Positions 1 through 11,383 of a stretch of DNA of 64,000 nt are shown piece by piece. The DNA comes from Epiperipatus broadwayi (lineage: Eukaryota > Onychophora > Udeonychophora > Euonychophora > Peripatidae): assembly GCA_028023455.1 (NCBI GenBank), contig JAQFVV010000042.1:7215922-7279921 (forward strand), written 5' to 3'. How positions within the stretch are numbered: the stretch's first letter is position 1; every line of letters starts with the position of its first letter. The notes below the pieces were generated by a model. The model was not told the origin of the DNA and did no database searches. It worked only from the letters and a program-made list of their open reading frames with translations. A program made the position numbers and the translations under genes.

Positions 1-2020
1 ATGTATAGAATTGATTTTGCGAGTTTGAGATTTATCTCATAGTGCTAAAGCAAAATAACTTGATTTCTATGATTTTGAATGGATTATAAATTCATAGTCC
101 GGCATACTCAGACTTTCTTTTTCTAAGGTAAGCAATTATGATTGGCTAACATATGGTAAATTAAAATTTTTAATTATGGACCACAAAATTTTAAATATAG
201 TACCGTGGTGTTTTGTTTTTATATTGATTAATGAAATACCTATTCGCATGTTACAAAAAGTGGAGTTTTGTTTGTATTTTTTATATCTTAATTAATTGTA
301 TATTGTTAATTTCAAATGTAACTGGATTTTTTCCTCAAATAAAGTCATCGAAAGTATCTAATGCTTTTTAAGTTCGTATCTAGAATAAACAATATTTAGT
401 ATTAAATGTAAATATATATCTTGTTTTAAATCTTATTAAATTTAATGAAATTGTCAAGTTAAATTATTAAAATTTAATGAATTGTTCTCATGTAATTTTC
501 TTTATCTAGAACACAGAAGTATTTTTACACGTATAGATTGAGAAACATTTAATAAAATCCATTTTATTTAAATGTCAGGGGAAGTAATTCTTTGTAAAAT
601 GATAGAAAAATTGATAGGATTTTAAGAAATTATATAAATTTGAGTAATCATTTGAAAAATCCGAAACGTATTTATTTTAATTTTTCTTTCATCCAGATTA
701 TTGTAATTTTAATTCGCTGTTTATTTATAAGATGTAAAATAATAATTATTCCTTATATTAAAACACATACTAAGTTTATTTTATTAAATAATGAAAACCA
801 ATTCTTTTTCGTACATTACATCATTTCTAATTCAAAAATGTGTGTGGCCTGTGTATTTCAGGTTGAATATTGCTAAAAGAAAAAAAAATATTGATGACAA
901 CTATTCTATTTCAACTAGATTTTTAATTATAACCAAAATATAGTTTTCCACCAGAAACTGATAGTTTACAATGTAAAACTAAAGGAAAAATTATGTGTGT
1001 ATTTATATAAATATAGCATTAAATCACTTATGTAATATGTTATAATCAACAAACTAGTGATTTAAATTCTGAATTACAAACTATTTGTTTGTTTTTTCCC
1101 AACCATTTCCAATCCCATATATCAATATTCCATATTATCGATGTCATTTAGTTTTATATGCAATCAATTACCGTCATATATTTAGATACACATAATTGCA
1201 CTTTAAATATATATATTGTAAGGGTAGTTTACAATCTTGTCACACCATCTCAGATTATCCCACTACAGCTTAATTTTTTCTACCATAATGAAAAAATTAT
1301 AAATACTCAAACTAAACACTCTAAAAAGTTCAGTCAAATATATATGGAGACTAACCTCAAAACTAAAAAAAAAATCAGTGTTGTACGTCACAAACTAAAC
1401 CAGAACAATAATAAAGACGGTTGACAAGACACATAAAATAATGACCTAATCTCAAATCAGTCACTAGGCGATCAACTATAGAAATGAAATTAAAACTTCA
1501 ATAAATAATTGTTTTAGTCCAATTTCTGTAAATAAAATCTTCTACAACAATAGGAAATCATATGAGTGTATAAGGAAATGCAAGATTCTACACCAGCAGT
1601 TGGAAATGAATAACTCTCATTTTCAAACTGAATATTGTATAATAATAGTTCGAATCTTCATCCTTTCTCTTTTAAAATAATGCTTTCACTAAATAAAAGT
1701 CAACTTCGTTATATTTAAATTTCGAATGCTTATAAAATAAACTTATACATTTGAAATAAAATAAATTTTGAATAACGCTGAAGTAATTAGAAATCCAAAC
1801 CAGCAATTAAATTCAAAATTAATAAGTAAACCATTCAATTTAAAGAAGTAAATATTTTTTTTTTATTTTAAGAAACATTAACTCTATTCACGCATGAGGA
1901 GAAAGAAAATAAATAGTCATTAATAATTGAGGAAAAGAAGCAAAATAATTCTTATACATATATCACTATTAAATACTAAACTGGAATTACATGAAATCCG
2001 TATATGATATAGATCACTGT
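1..2020. other. AT-rich spacer, no gene seen
   Basis: This stretch is strongly AT-rich with stops in all frames. The few short open frames (for example at 640-876 and 1,158-1,424) have low-complexity Phe/Ile/Lys/Asn-rich translations typical of AT-rich noncoding DNA. I see no domain, RNA gene or repeat structure here. Confidence 0.6.
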
Positions 2021-2290
2021 AAAATATTTTTCAGCTAAAGTAACGATGCCATAGGGGCAAACGTCATTTCTGGAGCCATGAAAGCACAGTGACTTCACTT
2101 GTCTATTGCCACAAAGCCTAAAGAAACATCTACTGTCTTTGGAGAAATGCCTGTGTATGAACCAAGAGAAATCAACTGGAGAAGAGCGTTGTCCTATTGT
2201 TCCAAGCATAATTATACCATTTTCCGAAGGAGTTGTGTATTATCGCTATCCAAGGAGATCAGTCTTGAAAAGGATGAACTGATAATATGA
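2021..2290. other. Composition island of unknown origin
   Basis: Around 2,040-2,290 the base composition becomes clearly less AT-rich than on either side, and open frames of 60-77 codons exist on both strands (plus 2,099-2,290, minus 1,976-2,209). No frame shows a recognisable motif. The plus frame would start at TTG or continue from an upstream splice site, so a decayed exon or transposon piece is possible. Identity unknown. Confidence 0.25.
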
Positions 2291-2469
2291 AGGACCTTTC
2301 CAGCAAACTCATCAGACTTTAACCAACATAATTGATTGGAAATTTTGATTTTTGTTTTCTATTATTAATTTTTTCATTTATTTTTGTTTCTACACTTGGA
2401 AGCAGAAGTATCTAAATCTCTGAAAAGTTCATTTTAAGAATAAGAAGGGTGGGGAGCAATTACAGTTTA

Positions 2470-2770
2470 ATTAAGCATTTTTATTTTTTAATATATTTTG
2501 TTTTTAAACTATCCATATATATATTATTTAATACATCACTTAATGCTCCAATCAATAATCATCCTTCTTGCTTACAGTATTCAATATTGAATTTAAAAGT
2601 TAACTCTTTGCAACTTAGTTCCATTATTTCTACTAATTGTTTTATTGGTATTCGTATAATTTTATTTTTGTTTTTTATGTCTTTGTTTATTGCTAATTTT
2701 ATAGCTTTTTTCATATTAATATTAGTGTGCATTGATACAACTTCCATTTTAACAGATGTTAAATTATAAT
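2470..2770 (-). pseudogene. Penelope-like RT fragment, minus strand
   Basis: Read on the minus strand, the frame at 2,747-2,559 contains IMELSCKELTFKFN and, after one stop in the same frame, GALSDVLNNIYMDSL. This order (a motif ending in FKFN, then a Gly-x-Ser/Ala-Leu box followed by LxNIYMD) resembles the RT motif that reads roughly G-x-x-MGS-x-L-x-x-x-LANI-F/Y-M in Penelope-like and related RTs. The same protein motif and the underlying DNA recur in opposite orientation at 4,640-4,830, so the two are paralogous fragments. The YxDD part is not present here. The identification is an inference from motif resemblance. Confidence 0.45.
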
Positions 2771-2980
2771 TATATTTTTAATTGTATTATTACTTTCTAT
2801 TATTAATTCTTTATTGTTTTTAATATAAGAAGTTTGATTTGTATTTACTGCTAGCCATTTTGAAATCTTATTATAGTAATAATAGTAATGGAAAACTATT
2901 CAGGAAAGTTTAAAATTTTAGAAATATTTAAGCATTGCTTTTGATCTGGTTGGACATAATCATAGAACTACAATAAAATA

Positions 2981-3275
2981 TAATTAGAGGATATTTGAAC
3001 CCAGATTTTCAAGCTCCCTTTAGTCATTCACTCCGTCTTATACAACTGATACACATAACCATATACATATGAAAAAATAAATGATTTCCAATATAAATAT
3101 TTCATGCTGAACCAGCATTCATCGGTTAGTCTGGATCATCATTTCCAACATATATATATAATCAGTGCTCAGTTTATATTAAGATAGTAAATCTTCAAAC
3201 TTTAATGGACAGGCTTCAATGGAGTGGATGACTGATGGGAGTGTGAAAATCTGGGTTCAAATCCTCTCTAATTAC
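2981..3275. mobile_element. Short TIR (MITE-like) element, family A
   Basis: A 54-bp left end (2,981-3,034, starting TAATTAGAGGATATTTGAAC) matches the reverse complement of the right end (3,221-3,274) with a few mismatches. The roughly 190-bp interior includes GCTGAACCAGCATTCAT, which also appears in the element at 55,899-56,592 and in fragments at 29,930-30,060 and 40,960-41,040. It is non-coding and therefore non-autonomous. No target duplication longer than a possible TA is evident. The shared ends support a repeat family; which transposase mobilised it is not known. Confidence 0.75.
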
Positions 3276-3576
3276 ATCTAGATTAAAGAATACATACTAT
3301 ACATGTATTTAAATATTACAATAAAACATATAAATAAAAATAAATGTATACATTAAAATTAAATATGCCATTTACCTGCTAATGCATGTCTTTCTTGTGT
3401 ATTGCATTGATATTATTTGCTATAAACCATGCCTCTTTATATTTTCTTTTTTATCCATTATGTTCAGTACTAACAACATCAATATTAATCGGATCAAAAT
3501 TATGTCCAAATTTAATTTCATCATAATTTAATCTTATTATAATATGAATTTGTATCATTAACAATAGGTATTAATG

Positions 3577-4006
3577 GTAACCTTTTGGTACTTTGGGGTT
3601 AGCACTTCTGTGATGTAATTGTCCAGCCACAATTATTTTAACTTTACGAATTATTCTAACACTTTAGGTTGGTTATTTTTTTAAAGGTTAGCAAACTTTG
3701 TATTTAAAACATGAGTTTTTGAATTCATCTTATTAAAAAGTTATTATGAATATGATATAAATAAAATATTTTTTTTGGATAAAAAAATAGTAAACAAAAG
3801 CAATTCTTAACATTCATTTTATTTAATTCAAATCTTTTATTTATATCATATTATTTTTTAAAATTAAAAAAAAACTCATTTTTTAAATATAATGTTTGCT
3901 AAACCTAAACTGATACTTCACAAGCAATGAAAAGATATTCACAAAGTTAGAATAATTATAGCCAGAAGATTATGTTACAGCAGCGCTATTCCCAAAATAG
4001 TAAACT
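3577..4006. mobile_element. Degenerate fold-back element
   Basis: The outer left part (3,588-3,650, GGGTTAGCACTTCTGTGATG) pairs with the reverse complement of 3,944-4,000. The inner left part (from 3,685, GGTTAGCAAACTTTG) pairs with 3,835-3,905. Arms are about 190 bp with many mismatches and a short AT-rich loop near 3,800-3,830. There is no coding capacity. The extent and layout fit an old MITE or fold-back element. Confidence 0.65.
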
Positions 4007-5278
4007 TTTTTATATATTTTGGTGCACCAGAAATCATTGCTGTTTACAATCTTTAATTATTATATTTGAGGATATCTTTTTATTTATTTGATCATCATCA
4101 TAAATGTAATTTTTTTTGAATCATTGATATTTTTATAATTTTTTCAAATATTTTGTCTTTTAACATTATATTTATTTTATTGTTATTATATCTTTTAATT
4201 ATTTTTAGATTTAATTGTATTTTTATTACATTTTTTAAAAATATTTATTTCATTATTAAAATTTACAAATCATATTTTTTCTTTGCCATTAATAACTTTA
4301 TACATATTTTTATTTTTATAATAATAAAATTTACATTCATCATCAGTATATCTCTGTACTAGTTTAATTATTAATATCTAATTGTTATATCTTTGTTATT
4401 ATAATTTCTATAAGGCATGTATATAATACTTTAATTTAGTTCTATTTTTCTTCTGTTAGTACAATATTAACTAAATTACATTTTTTTTCTTCATAATTAT
4501 AAAGTTCTTTTTTTATGTTTTTTTGTTTCATTTACTTTCTTTCATTTTCTTATAATAGCAAATTAATTTATTCTTATTAATAATCTTTTTTTTCTTTTTA
4601 CATAGTTTGTTATTAATTGCAGTTTTTTATTTTTGATAATTTTATATAATGGAGCTAAGTTGCAAAGAGAGAATTTTTGAATTCAATAATATATATTATA
4701 AGCTTAAAAAAAAAACTGTTAGGAGGAGCATTAAATGGGATTTTAAATAATATATAAATGGATAATTTTAAATAAAATACATTGTAAAATAAAAATTCAT
4801 TGGAAAGTAAAAATTCACCTTTGTTAATTAAAAGATATGTAAACGACTTAATTTTTAATAGGAGTCAAAGACAAGTAGATTAATTTACAATATATTAATT
4901 ATTTAAATCATATATTAATGGAGAACATAATATAGAAACATTTATATATAAAAAATGTAATATAAATAATAGTATTACAAATTAGTATTTAAATGCAGAT
5001 AAAAATTATAAAATTAATATTATAAATTCTAGAGGGTATTGGGATAAAAATTGGATACAAAAAAAAAAAAATTTAATAATAAATGAATTAAAAAATAATA
5101 ATTTCTCAACAAAGTTTATATAAAATCAATAGAAGACAAAATAAGTGATATTAAAAACAAAAAATATATAAAAGAAAACAAAAACAAATATATAGGAATA
5201 AAAACATAACAAGAAATATAAATAAAATTATATAAATTTTAAAGTCATAAATAAAAAAAAGAAAAATATATTTTATAA

Positions 5279-5945
5279 TAAAAGTAATGATTAATAGATT
5301 TTCTCAAAATATGAAAATAAAGATTGATTATGATGAGTTAGAAGAAGTTAACAGTTACAAACACCTTGGTCAGATTATTAATACAGATGGAAACATAATG
5401 GATGAAATTGGTCATAGAATTAAATTTGGTTGGAGTGCTTTTGGTAGAAATAACTTGATACTAAAAGGAAATATGCCTATATGTTTGAAAAGGAAGGTTT
5501 TTAGTAAATGTGTTTTGCCAATTCTTACTTATGGATCTGAGACTTGGACACTTAATGGAAGAGCAATACAGAGACTTCAGACCACTCAAAGAAGTATGGA
5601 GAGATGCATGTTGGGAGTAACAAGAAGAGATCGAAAACGCAATATATGGGTAAGAGAACAAACAGGTGTTACTGACCTCATTGAAAGAATTAAAAGACTG
5701 AAGTGGAGTTGGGCTGGACATATTGCTAGAAGAGATGATAATAGATGGACAATTGAAATTTTAAACTGGATTTCAAGAGATTGTAAAAGACCCAGAAAGA
5801 GACCACATGTGAGATGGATGGATGAAATAAGAAAGTGTGCAGGGGTGATGTGGAGAAGAGAAGCTAAAGATAGGAAAAGATGGATTGAACTTGGAGAGAC
5901 CTTCATCCTGCAGTGGATTGATAATGGATGATGATGATAATAATA
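5279..5945 (+). mobile_element. 5'-truncated RTE-type LINE, copy 1
   Basis: This is a 3' fragment of the element seen at 49,972-53,225. Homology starts just before 5,287 and ends in a GATGATGATAATAATAA microsatellite-like tail, which is characteristic of RTE-clade 3' ends. 5' truncation is typical of target-primed reverse transcription that stopped early. It lies inside the Penelope-like remnant, in the same orientation, so it inserted after that element. Short AT-rich target duplications cannot be resolved because both flanks are low complexity. Confidence 0.85.
5287..5931 (+). pseudogene. RTE reverse transcriptase C-terminal part
   Basis: An uninterrupted 214-codon frame covers only the region after the RT catalytic box. 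It has the thumb-like segment with YKHLGQIINTDG (about residues 24-35), LPILTYGSETWTL (about 75-87), and the RTE-typical tail: MLGVTRRDRKRN, the KWSWAGHIARRDDNRWT motif, KRPHVRWMDEI and a closing ETFILQW. The palm domain and endonuclease are missing because of truncation, so it cannot act alone. The first Met is simply the first in frame. Unlike copy 2, it has Trp where copy 2 has a TGA stop, so this frame is intact over its length. Confidence 0.85.
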
Positions 5946-6609
5946 AATATATAAAAAATAGTAATGAAAATATTAAAAATTGCATAAATGGAATTTATGA
6001 GATAAAGTGCAAAAAAAAAAAAGATAAATAATATTAAAAGCAATTATATAGATGAAATGAAAAATTCAATTAATACAAGAATGGAAGAATATAATTTGAA
6101 TACAACATCTACAAGCATATATTCAGTAGAAACAAGCCATACATTTGAAAAAGAGTATAAAAATAATTTGCTATACTAATAAAAGCTCATAATTATTGAT
6201 ATTATATAATTTATGAGAAGTTAATAAACAAATTTTCATTACAGTAATAATAAAAAAGAAAAATTAAAATATTTTAATATTAATTTTTAAAAATTAATCT
6301 AGATTTATATATAAAAACTATAAATTTAATAAAATACAAAATAATATAATATAAATTGGTAATAATAATAAAACTAAATAAATAAAAAGAAAAAAAATGG
6401 TTATAAAAAGTAAAAGGAGTTATAGTATAGAATTTTTTTTAATAGTTTGACAGAAATGATAGGTAATATAAAAATATATAAAAATTAAAAAATCAAAAAT
6501 TAAGAAATACATAATTTAAGTACACAAATTTATAGTAAATTGAAACTAGAATAAATTAAATAGTTATATTATAGAAAATAAAAAAATAGTAAATTTAAAA
6601 TTGATCATA

Positions 6610-8158
6610 CAAATTGTAACCGTGTGGTTGGGCTCAATAATATCAAACCTTATTTAAATGATCAAAGCTGAAAAGTTTTAAATTTTAATTAATAACAACT
6701 GCAAAATGTTAAAAGCAGTGAATTACATCAATGGTATGCTATAGTGGTTGCTAGATTGTATCTTTAAAATTCAGTAAATTATATCCTTAAATATTCTGAG
6801 TGATAAAAACTTAGACTGACTGTTCAAGATACACTGGAAAATTTGATTGAGTGTAAAAGAGATTTCATGCACATTGTAGGCTTTCAATAATATAAAATGA
6901 GAATTTAACAGTATTATTATTAATTTGGGAGTATAAATATGTTTGGTATTTTATTATTATTAAATAATAATTGTTATGATTAAATTTATAAGTCTTTTAA
7001 ATGAATAATTGTAAACAATCCCTAAGTATATTTTTTATAGTGATTTAAAATACTACTGAACAGTTTGATTGTCACTAATGAATATACGGGGAGAAGTGTT
7101 AATTATATACATACTATGCTGTTATTGGTCTATTTTAATTGTACCACAATTAAATGATATACAATGTATAAATAACTTAACAGAGGTTGTAGGGGGGGGG
7201 GGACTATCAAGAAAGAAAAATCAGAGTAAAAACTTCAACATCTAAAACCTACAAAATTAAAGAAGGAGCTGAAAAAGTTATAACACTGGCATTGAATTGA
7301 ACAAGATTAAAAGATATTGTATTTTAAAACCATAGAATAAGAAATTTTAACTCCTTGTATACATTCTCTCTACTTTTCCATCGATTTAAAATTGCTGGGG
7401 TTCATATTGGAGAGAAACAAAATGAGAGCCATATTGGAAACTAGATGTCTTACAAGATGGATCTTCAAACTCAGGACTGAACAAGAAATTATAAGCATGA
7501 ACTTTTATTTCACCTATTTTAATCAGTTTATATATTTAAAAGTTATGCATGATTTATTTAGAAGGGGGAAAAAAATGTTCTGTGTGCTTTTTATAAATAA
7601 AGAAGAAAAATATGTTTGCTTGAAAATTATAATATTAATAAAAATTTGATTAAAAGTAATTTGAATAAAAATGTTATGATTTAAATCAAACAAAGTAAAA
7701 GTCTCTTCAAATGGTATAATGTTTAACCAATTTATAAAATGACGAACTTACTTTATATATATATTTTTAAACAAAAAATATTGTCTGATAAACTTTTTAA
7801 GCGCCAACTTTAGTCGTCATTAGAATGAAAATGGAAATACGTTTTCAGTACTAATAAATGAAAAAAAAAAATTCTAACTCATAGGTATTAAATATATTTC
7901 ATGGAAATCCTCACAAAAGAAAACAATAGTCATTTATTATATTAGGAAAGAAAATACTTAAATACTATTAATAGGAAACATAAATGAACAAAAATCTACT
8001 TCTTAATAACTGATGAAATGCTAGAATTGATCATAAATTTAAATGTAAACAAGAACATATTGAAATGATTCAAAATACTAGAATCTTTTTTTTTTATTTT
8101 ATTATTGTTTTATTAAATTACCGCAGATGAAAAAAATCAATAAATGATTTTGAAAAGT
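6610..8158. other. AT-rich spacer with a G11 run
   Basis: No gene is supportable. The frame at 7,392-7,649 has no recognisable motif. A run of 11 G lies at 7,192-7,202, unusual for the surrounding composition. A-rich sequence up to about 6,600 may be the end of the Penelope-like element. Confidence 0.5.
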
Positions 8159-8220
8159 TTTATCTTCTTGACCTTACTAAACTTATAGCTTTATCTTCTT
8201 GACCTTACTAAACTTATAGC
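8159..8220. repeat. 31-bp tandem duplication
   Basis: Two identical head-to-tail copies of a 31-bp unit beginning TTTATCTTCTTGACCTTACT occupy 8,159-8,189 and 8,190-8,220. It is non-coding, just upstream of the Tx1/L1-like element. Confidence 0.95.
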
Positions 8221-8553
8221 TTAATTTTAAAGAAAATTGTCTGCAGAAAATATTAATAAACATTATTGTATTGTTGCTACACAGTTTTGAGTGTTTGATT
8301 TTGTTTCACTGTATCAGGGATCAAATATAATAATAATATGGGACTGTTTCATGGTAGCCATTGTGAATAGTTATCTATTTACACGATCTGCCTATTACAG
8401 TCCTATTTACATGTTGGAGGTCATATATTTAAGAGAATTATAGCTAAAATTACAGGTAAGTACCATATTTATTATTATAAGCTAATTTTGCTCAAAGATA
8501 AAATAATTCTGACCACATATCGTATAAAACATCCGTTTTAACGAACGGGTCTA

Positions 8554-11381
8554 ATGGCTGACGGCAAAGAAGCCTCAAACATGTCAAACTCTGAAAGTTG
8601 CTTGAAATCCTAATGAATATTCAAATGATGACTTTATCACGGGCAATAGATCAACAAGAAAATGCAGAGCTAGTAGAAAACCTACTTCCGTAAATAATAC
8701 TAAAGATAAACCTCTTATGAAATCGATTCCTACCAAATCTTCAAAAAAAAAAAAAAAACTCGCGAAAGAGAAAATTTGTAACATAGATTTAAAGATACCC
8801 AGAAACAAAGTTAAACCCAGTTCCCAAGCCAATTTCAATTCAAACACAGTTAAAAATAACCAATTTTTAAAAACTATTGGAAAACCATATCAATTACCCT
8901 TGCTACAAATAAGTCCCATGGCAAAGTCTAATCAAACACTAAACTTGCGCTATGATCAGCTTCAACCGAAGTGACGAAATGCAGAAAAACTTATCAGCCA
9001 CCAAAAATTAATCCAACACATAATTCAAATTCAAATTTAAATACAATTAATATAGATTTGGACTCAAGCTACAACTCAGTGGATAAATTGTTTTTTTTTT
9101 TAGATATTCCAATAAAAAATAATATAGAAAGAACCGATGAAACAGTAGCGCCATTAAGCAAACAAAATTTTCAAAAAAATAAAAATAATTCTAACGGAGA
9201 TTTCTCCGTATCAGAAAATGTCACATCAATGACCAAGAGTCATAAAAATTGCGCTTTGGGCACATTTAAAATTGATAATTCAATAGATTATTCCTCCAAG
9301 AACATGACTAAACTTTCTAGGTCTGATTGCAAGCAACAGCAACAAAATTTATACCATTAATTCTACTTCATCGTCTATGAAAGAAAAACCTGTTTTCAAC
9401 GTAAATACGCAACACATACAAGAATTTACTCCAAATGTTCCCAACCCCAAAACTAAAGTTTCAGATGCCATTAAAAATCCCATAATGATTCAAGATTCAC
9501 CAAGGACTTCAACAACATCTTCAATCAAGATGCCCCAAAAACTAATTTTCAGGCCTCCAGTTTAACAAACTCTGACTATTCACCCAGCTTACAAATTAAT
9601 AACACTGACCACATCTCACAAAAAAATCTATCACATTCTCAAATCGATACTAGAACAGATTTGGAAGCTGATTTTCCTTTTCTAAGTCCCACATCCAAAT
9701 CAAAACCACCAAACTATTTCAACAAAAATAAAGTCACAGAACCTAAACCACTTACTACTAACAATTCGACTTCCCTTTACTAAATGCTGCTCCCAATCAT
9801 AATACCTATCAATCGGCTTCCAAATCATTATCCTATGCTGAAAAAGCAGCTATGATTCCTAGCACAAACAATCAGTCTAAATCATTTATCACTCAGAATC
9901 TACATCACACTTCTAAACCAGATTCCTTCAATAAATCCGTACAATTTATCGATGAAGAAAACACACCGAACAGGATACTCCAGAGATAACATCACTCGGA
10001 GCCACTCACAATTTTCATTGTGATCCTACTATCCACACTTTTATCAATGAACAATTCAATAGAACTATCCCTGCTCTACTGCTCTACTCCATTAAAAATT
10101 TACAAGAATGAAAATGCAATCATTCTCTCAACTACTGATAACGATCTTAATTTGTTTAATTTTCCTGTCAAATCACTGTATGACTTATTCAAAGATCACA
10201 ATCTATGGGGATCAATATATAAGATCTTATTCCATCCTAATAAACGATATCTCATTGTGCAATTCCATAATGTTGCAAAAGAAGCCTTCAGAAACAACTT
10301 CAAATCACTCGCTAATCGTTATATAGTCGCCATAGATGCTAATTGCCCTCTATATTTAGATGGAACAGTGCAGAACTGCCTAGCTGATTTTGATAGAACT
10401 GGCCTACAAAAGGCTCTGGGTCCCTATGGAAAAATCATCTTTGACTACAAACTCATACCTCGTGCTCAAACCCATGTTCTCACCAATATGGCATTATTGT
10501 ACTCAATAAGGGCATTTCTCCCTTATCTATTCCAGGATTGATTGAGTATCAAGAATGTCCCCTTACAATCACCCTCTGCGGTGTCCCTCTTCAATGTTTT
10601 CATTGCCGACAAGAATGCCAAGACCGCATATGCATCCAGTGCGGAGATATACACCACAAATATCATAAATGTGCATACAAGAACTCACTGCCCTCAACCC
10701 AATCTCATGCTAACAGGCCCACTTCTAATTACAATTATAATAGAATTAATAATCGCCAAAATATTGGGCTCAAATCACATTTTTCCTACACAGCTGCCAT
10801 TCCTGGCCCCAGCGCTCAACAATTTACCGATGACTTATCTACTGGAAGTCGCTACATAACTGTTGATGAACTATCCACAGATATCTCTTCTCTGGCTGAG
10901 GAGGATGCCCTGTCTACGGCCTCTGCCACTGACCAAGAGATTGATTCCTGTGATCCCTCCTCCCCTCCCTGACGTAAGAGAAAAAACCATAATCTCAAAT
11001 CTGTCTAATCCAGCTGAATCTTATTCCAGTGCTGACAGTCTTACCTCCCTTGGGGGGCTTGATCTCCCTGACAAGTCAGCTGGCCCTCCCAGTCCTAATA
11101 ATAAAAAAATTAGATACACTTCTGTGATACCTGAAACCTCTCAAAATCCTCAGCAAATAGACCCAAATCTCGAACCCATTCCTGCGGTTTCTCCCTCATA
11201 CAGTTCTGAACACATTACACTGACGAATGATATCAACTCTTCCTCCTTACTTGCCGAGGACATTACTGAGACTGTTCCTGAACTTGAAGCTTATTTTCCT
11301 CCAGTCATTGATACGGATCCTTTTGACTCCTCCTCTGGGCACATCACATCTTTGAATCACAAGACTAAAAATACCATCTGA
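8554..11381 (+). pseudogene. LINE ORF1 (nucleic-acid-binding protein), frameshifted
   Basis: The likely start is ATG 8,554 (MADGKEASN...), which hits a stop after 19 codons; the neighbouring frame is open from about 8,600 to 8,974. Open segments then jump frame: 8,971-9,360, 9,377-9,565, about 9,565-9,780, 10,020-10,541, 10,538-10,972 and 10,863-11,381. The N-terminal half is Ser/Asn/Lys/Pro-rich and low complexity. At 10,150-10,540 there is a folded-looking stretch (SIYKILFHPNKRYLIVQFHN and on) that could be an RRM-like fold. It is followed at about 10,590-10,680 by a Cys/His cluster (CFHC, CIQC, HHKYHKC) like a zinc knuckle. The tail is acidic and Ser/Pro-rich. ORF1 proteins of such LINEs bind the element RNA and form the transposition particle. 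ORF2 begins right after its end. Confidence 0.7.
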
Positions 11382-11383
11382 TT

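Larger units (their letters stand above)
4640..6180 (+). pseudogene. Penelope-like element (RT + GIY-YIG), split by an RTE insertion
   Basis: A decayed coding region can be followed by motifs. IMELSCKERIFEFN lies at about 4,646-4,690. The catalytic RT box YVDD survives as KRYVNDLIFN (tyrosine codon at 4,836), with the first Asp changed to Asn. Further down, CINGIYEIKC at 5,981-6,010 resembles the start of a GIY-YIG nuclease. A later frame at 6,063-6,179 reads INTRMEEYN and SVETSHTFE, like the TR-x-x-EH and ET-x-HTF segments of that domain. RT followed by a C-terminal GIY-YIG nuclease is the known layout of Penelope-like elements. Several frameshifts are needed to connect the parts, and the RTE copy at 5,279-5,945 sits between RT and nuclease. 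A different YxDD retroelement is the main alternative for the RT part. Confidence 0.5.

Noticed and set aside
4153-4362. 69-codon plus-strand open frame
   Set aside because: The translation is almost only Ile, Phe, Leu, Tyr and Ser, as expected from T-rich noncoding DNA.
5461-5985. Minus-strand open frames across the RTE copy at 5.3 kb
   Set aside because: They are antisense shadows of the RTE reading frame; the same shadows appear over copy 2 at 52.8-53.2 kb.
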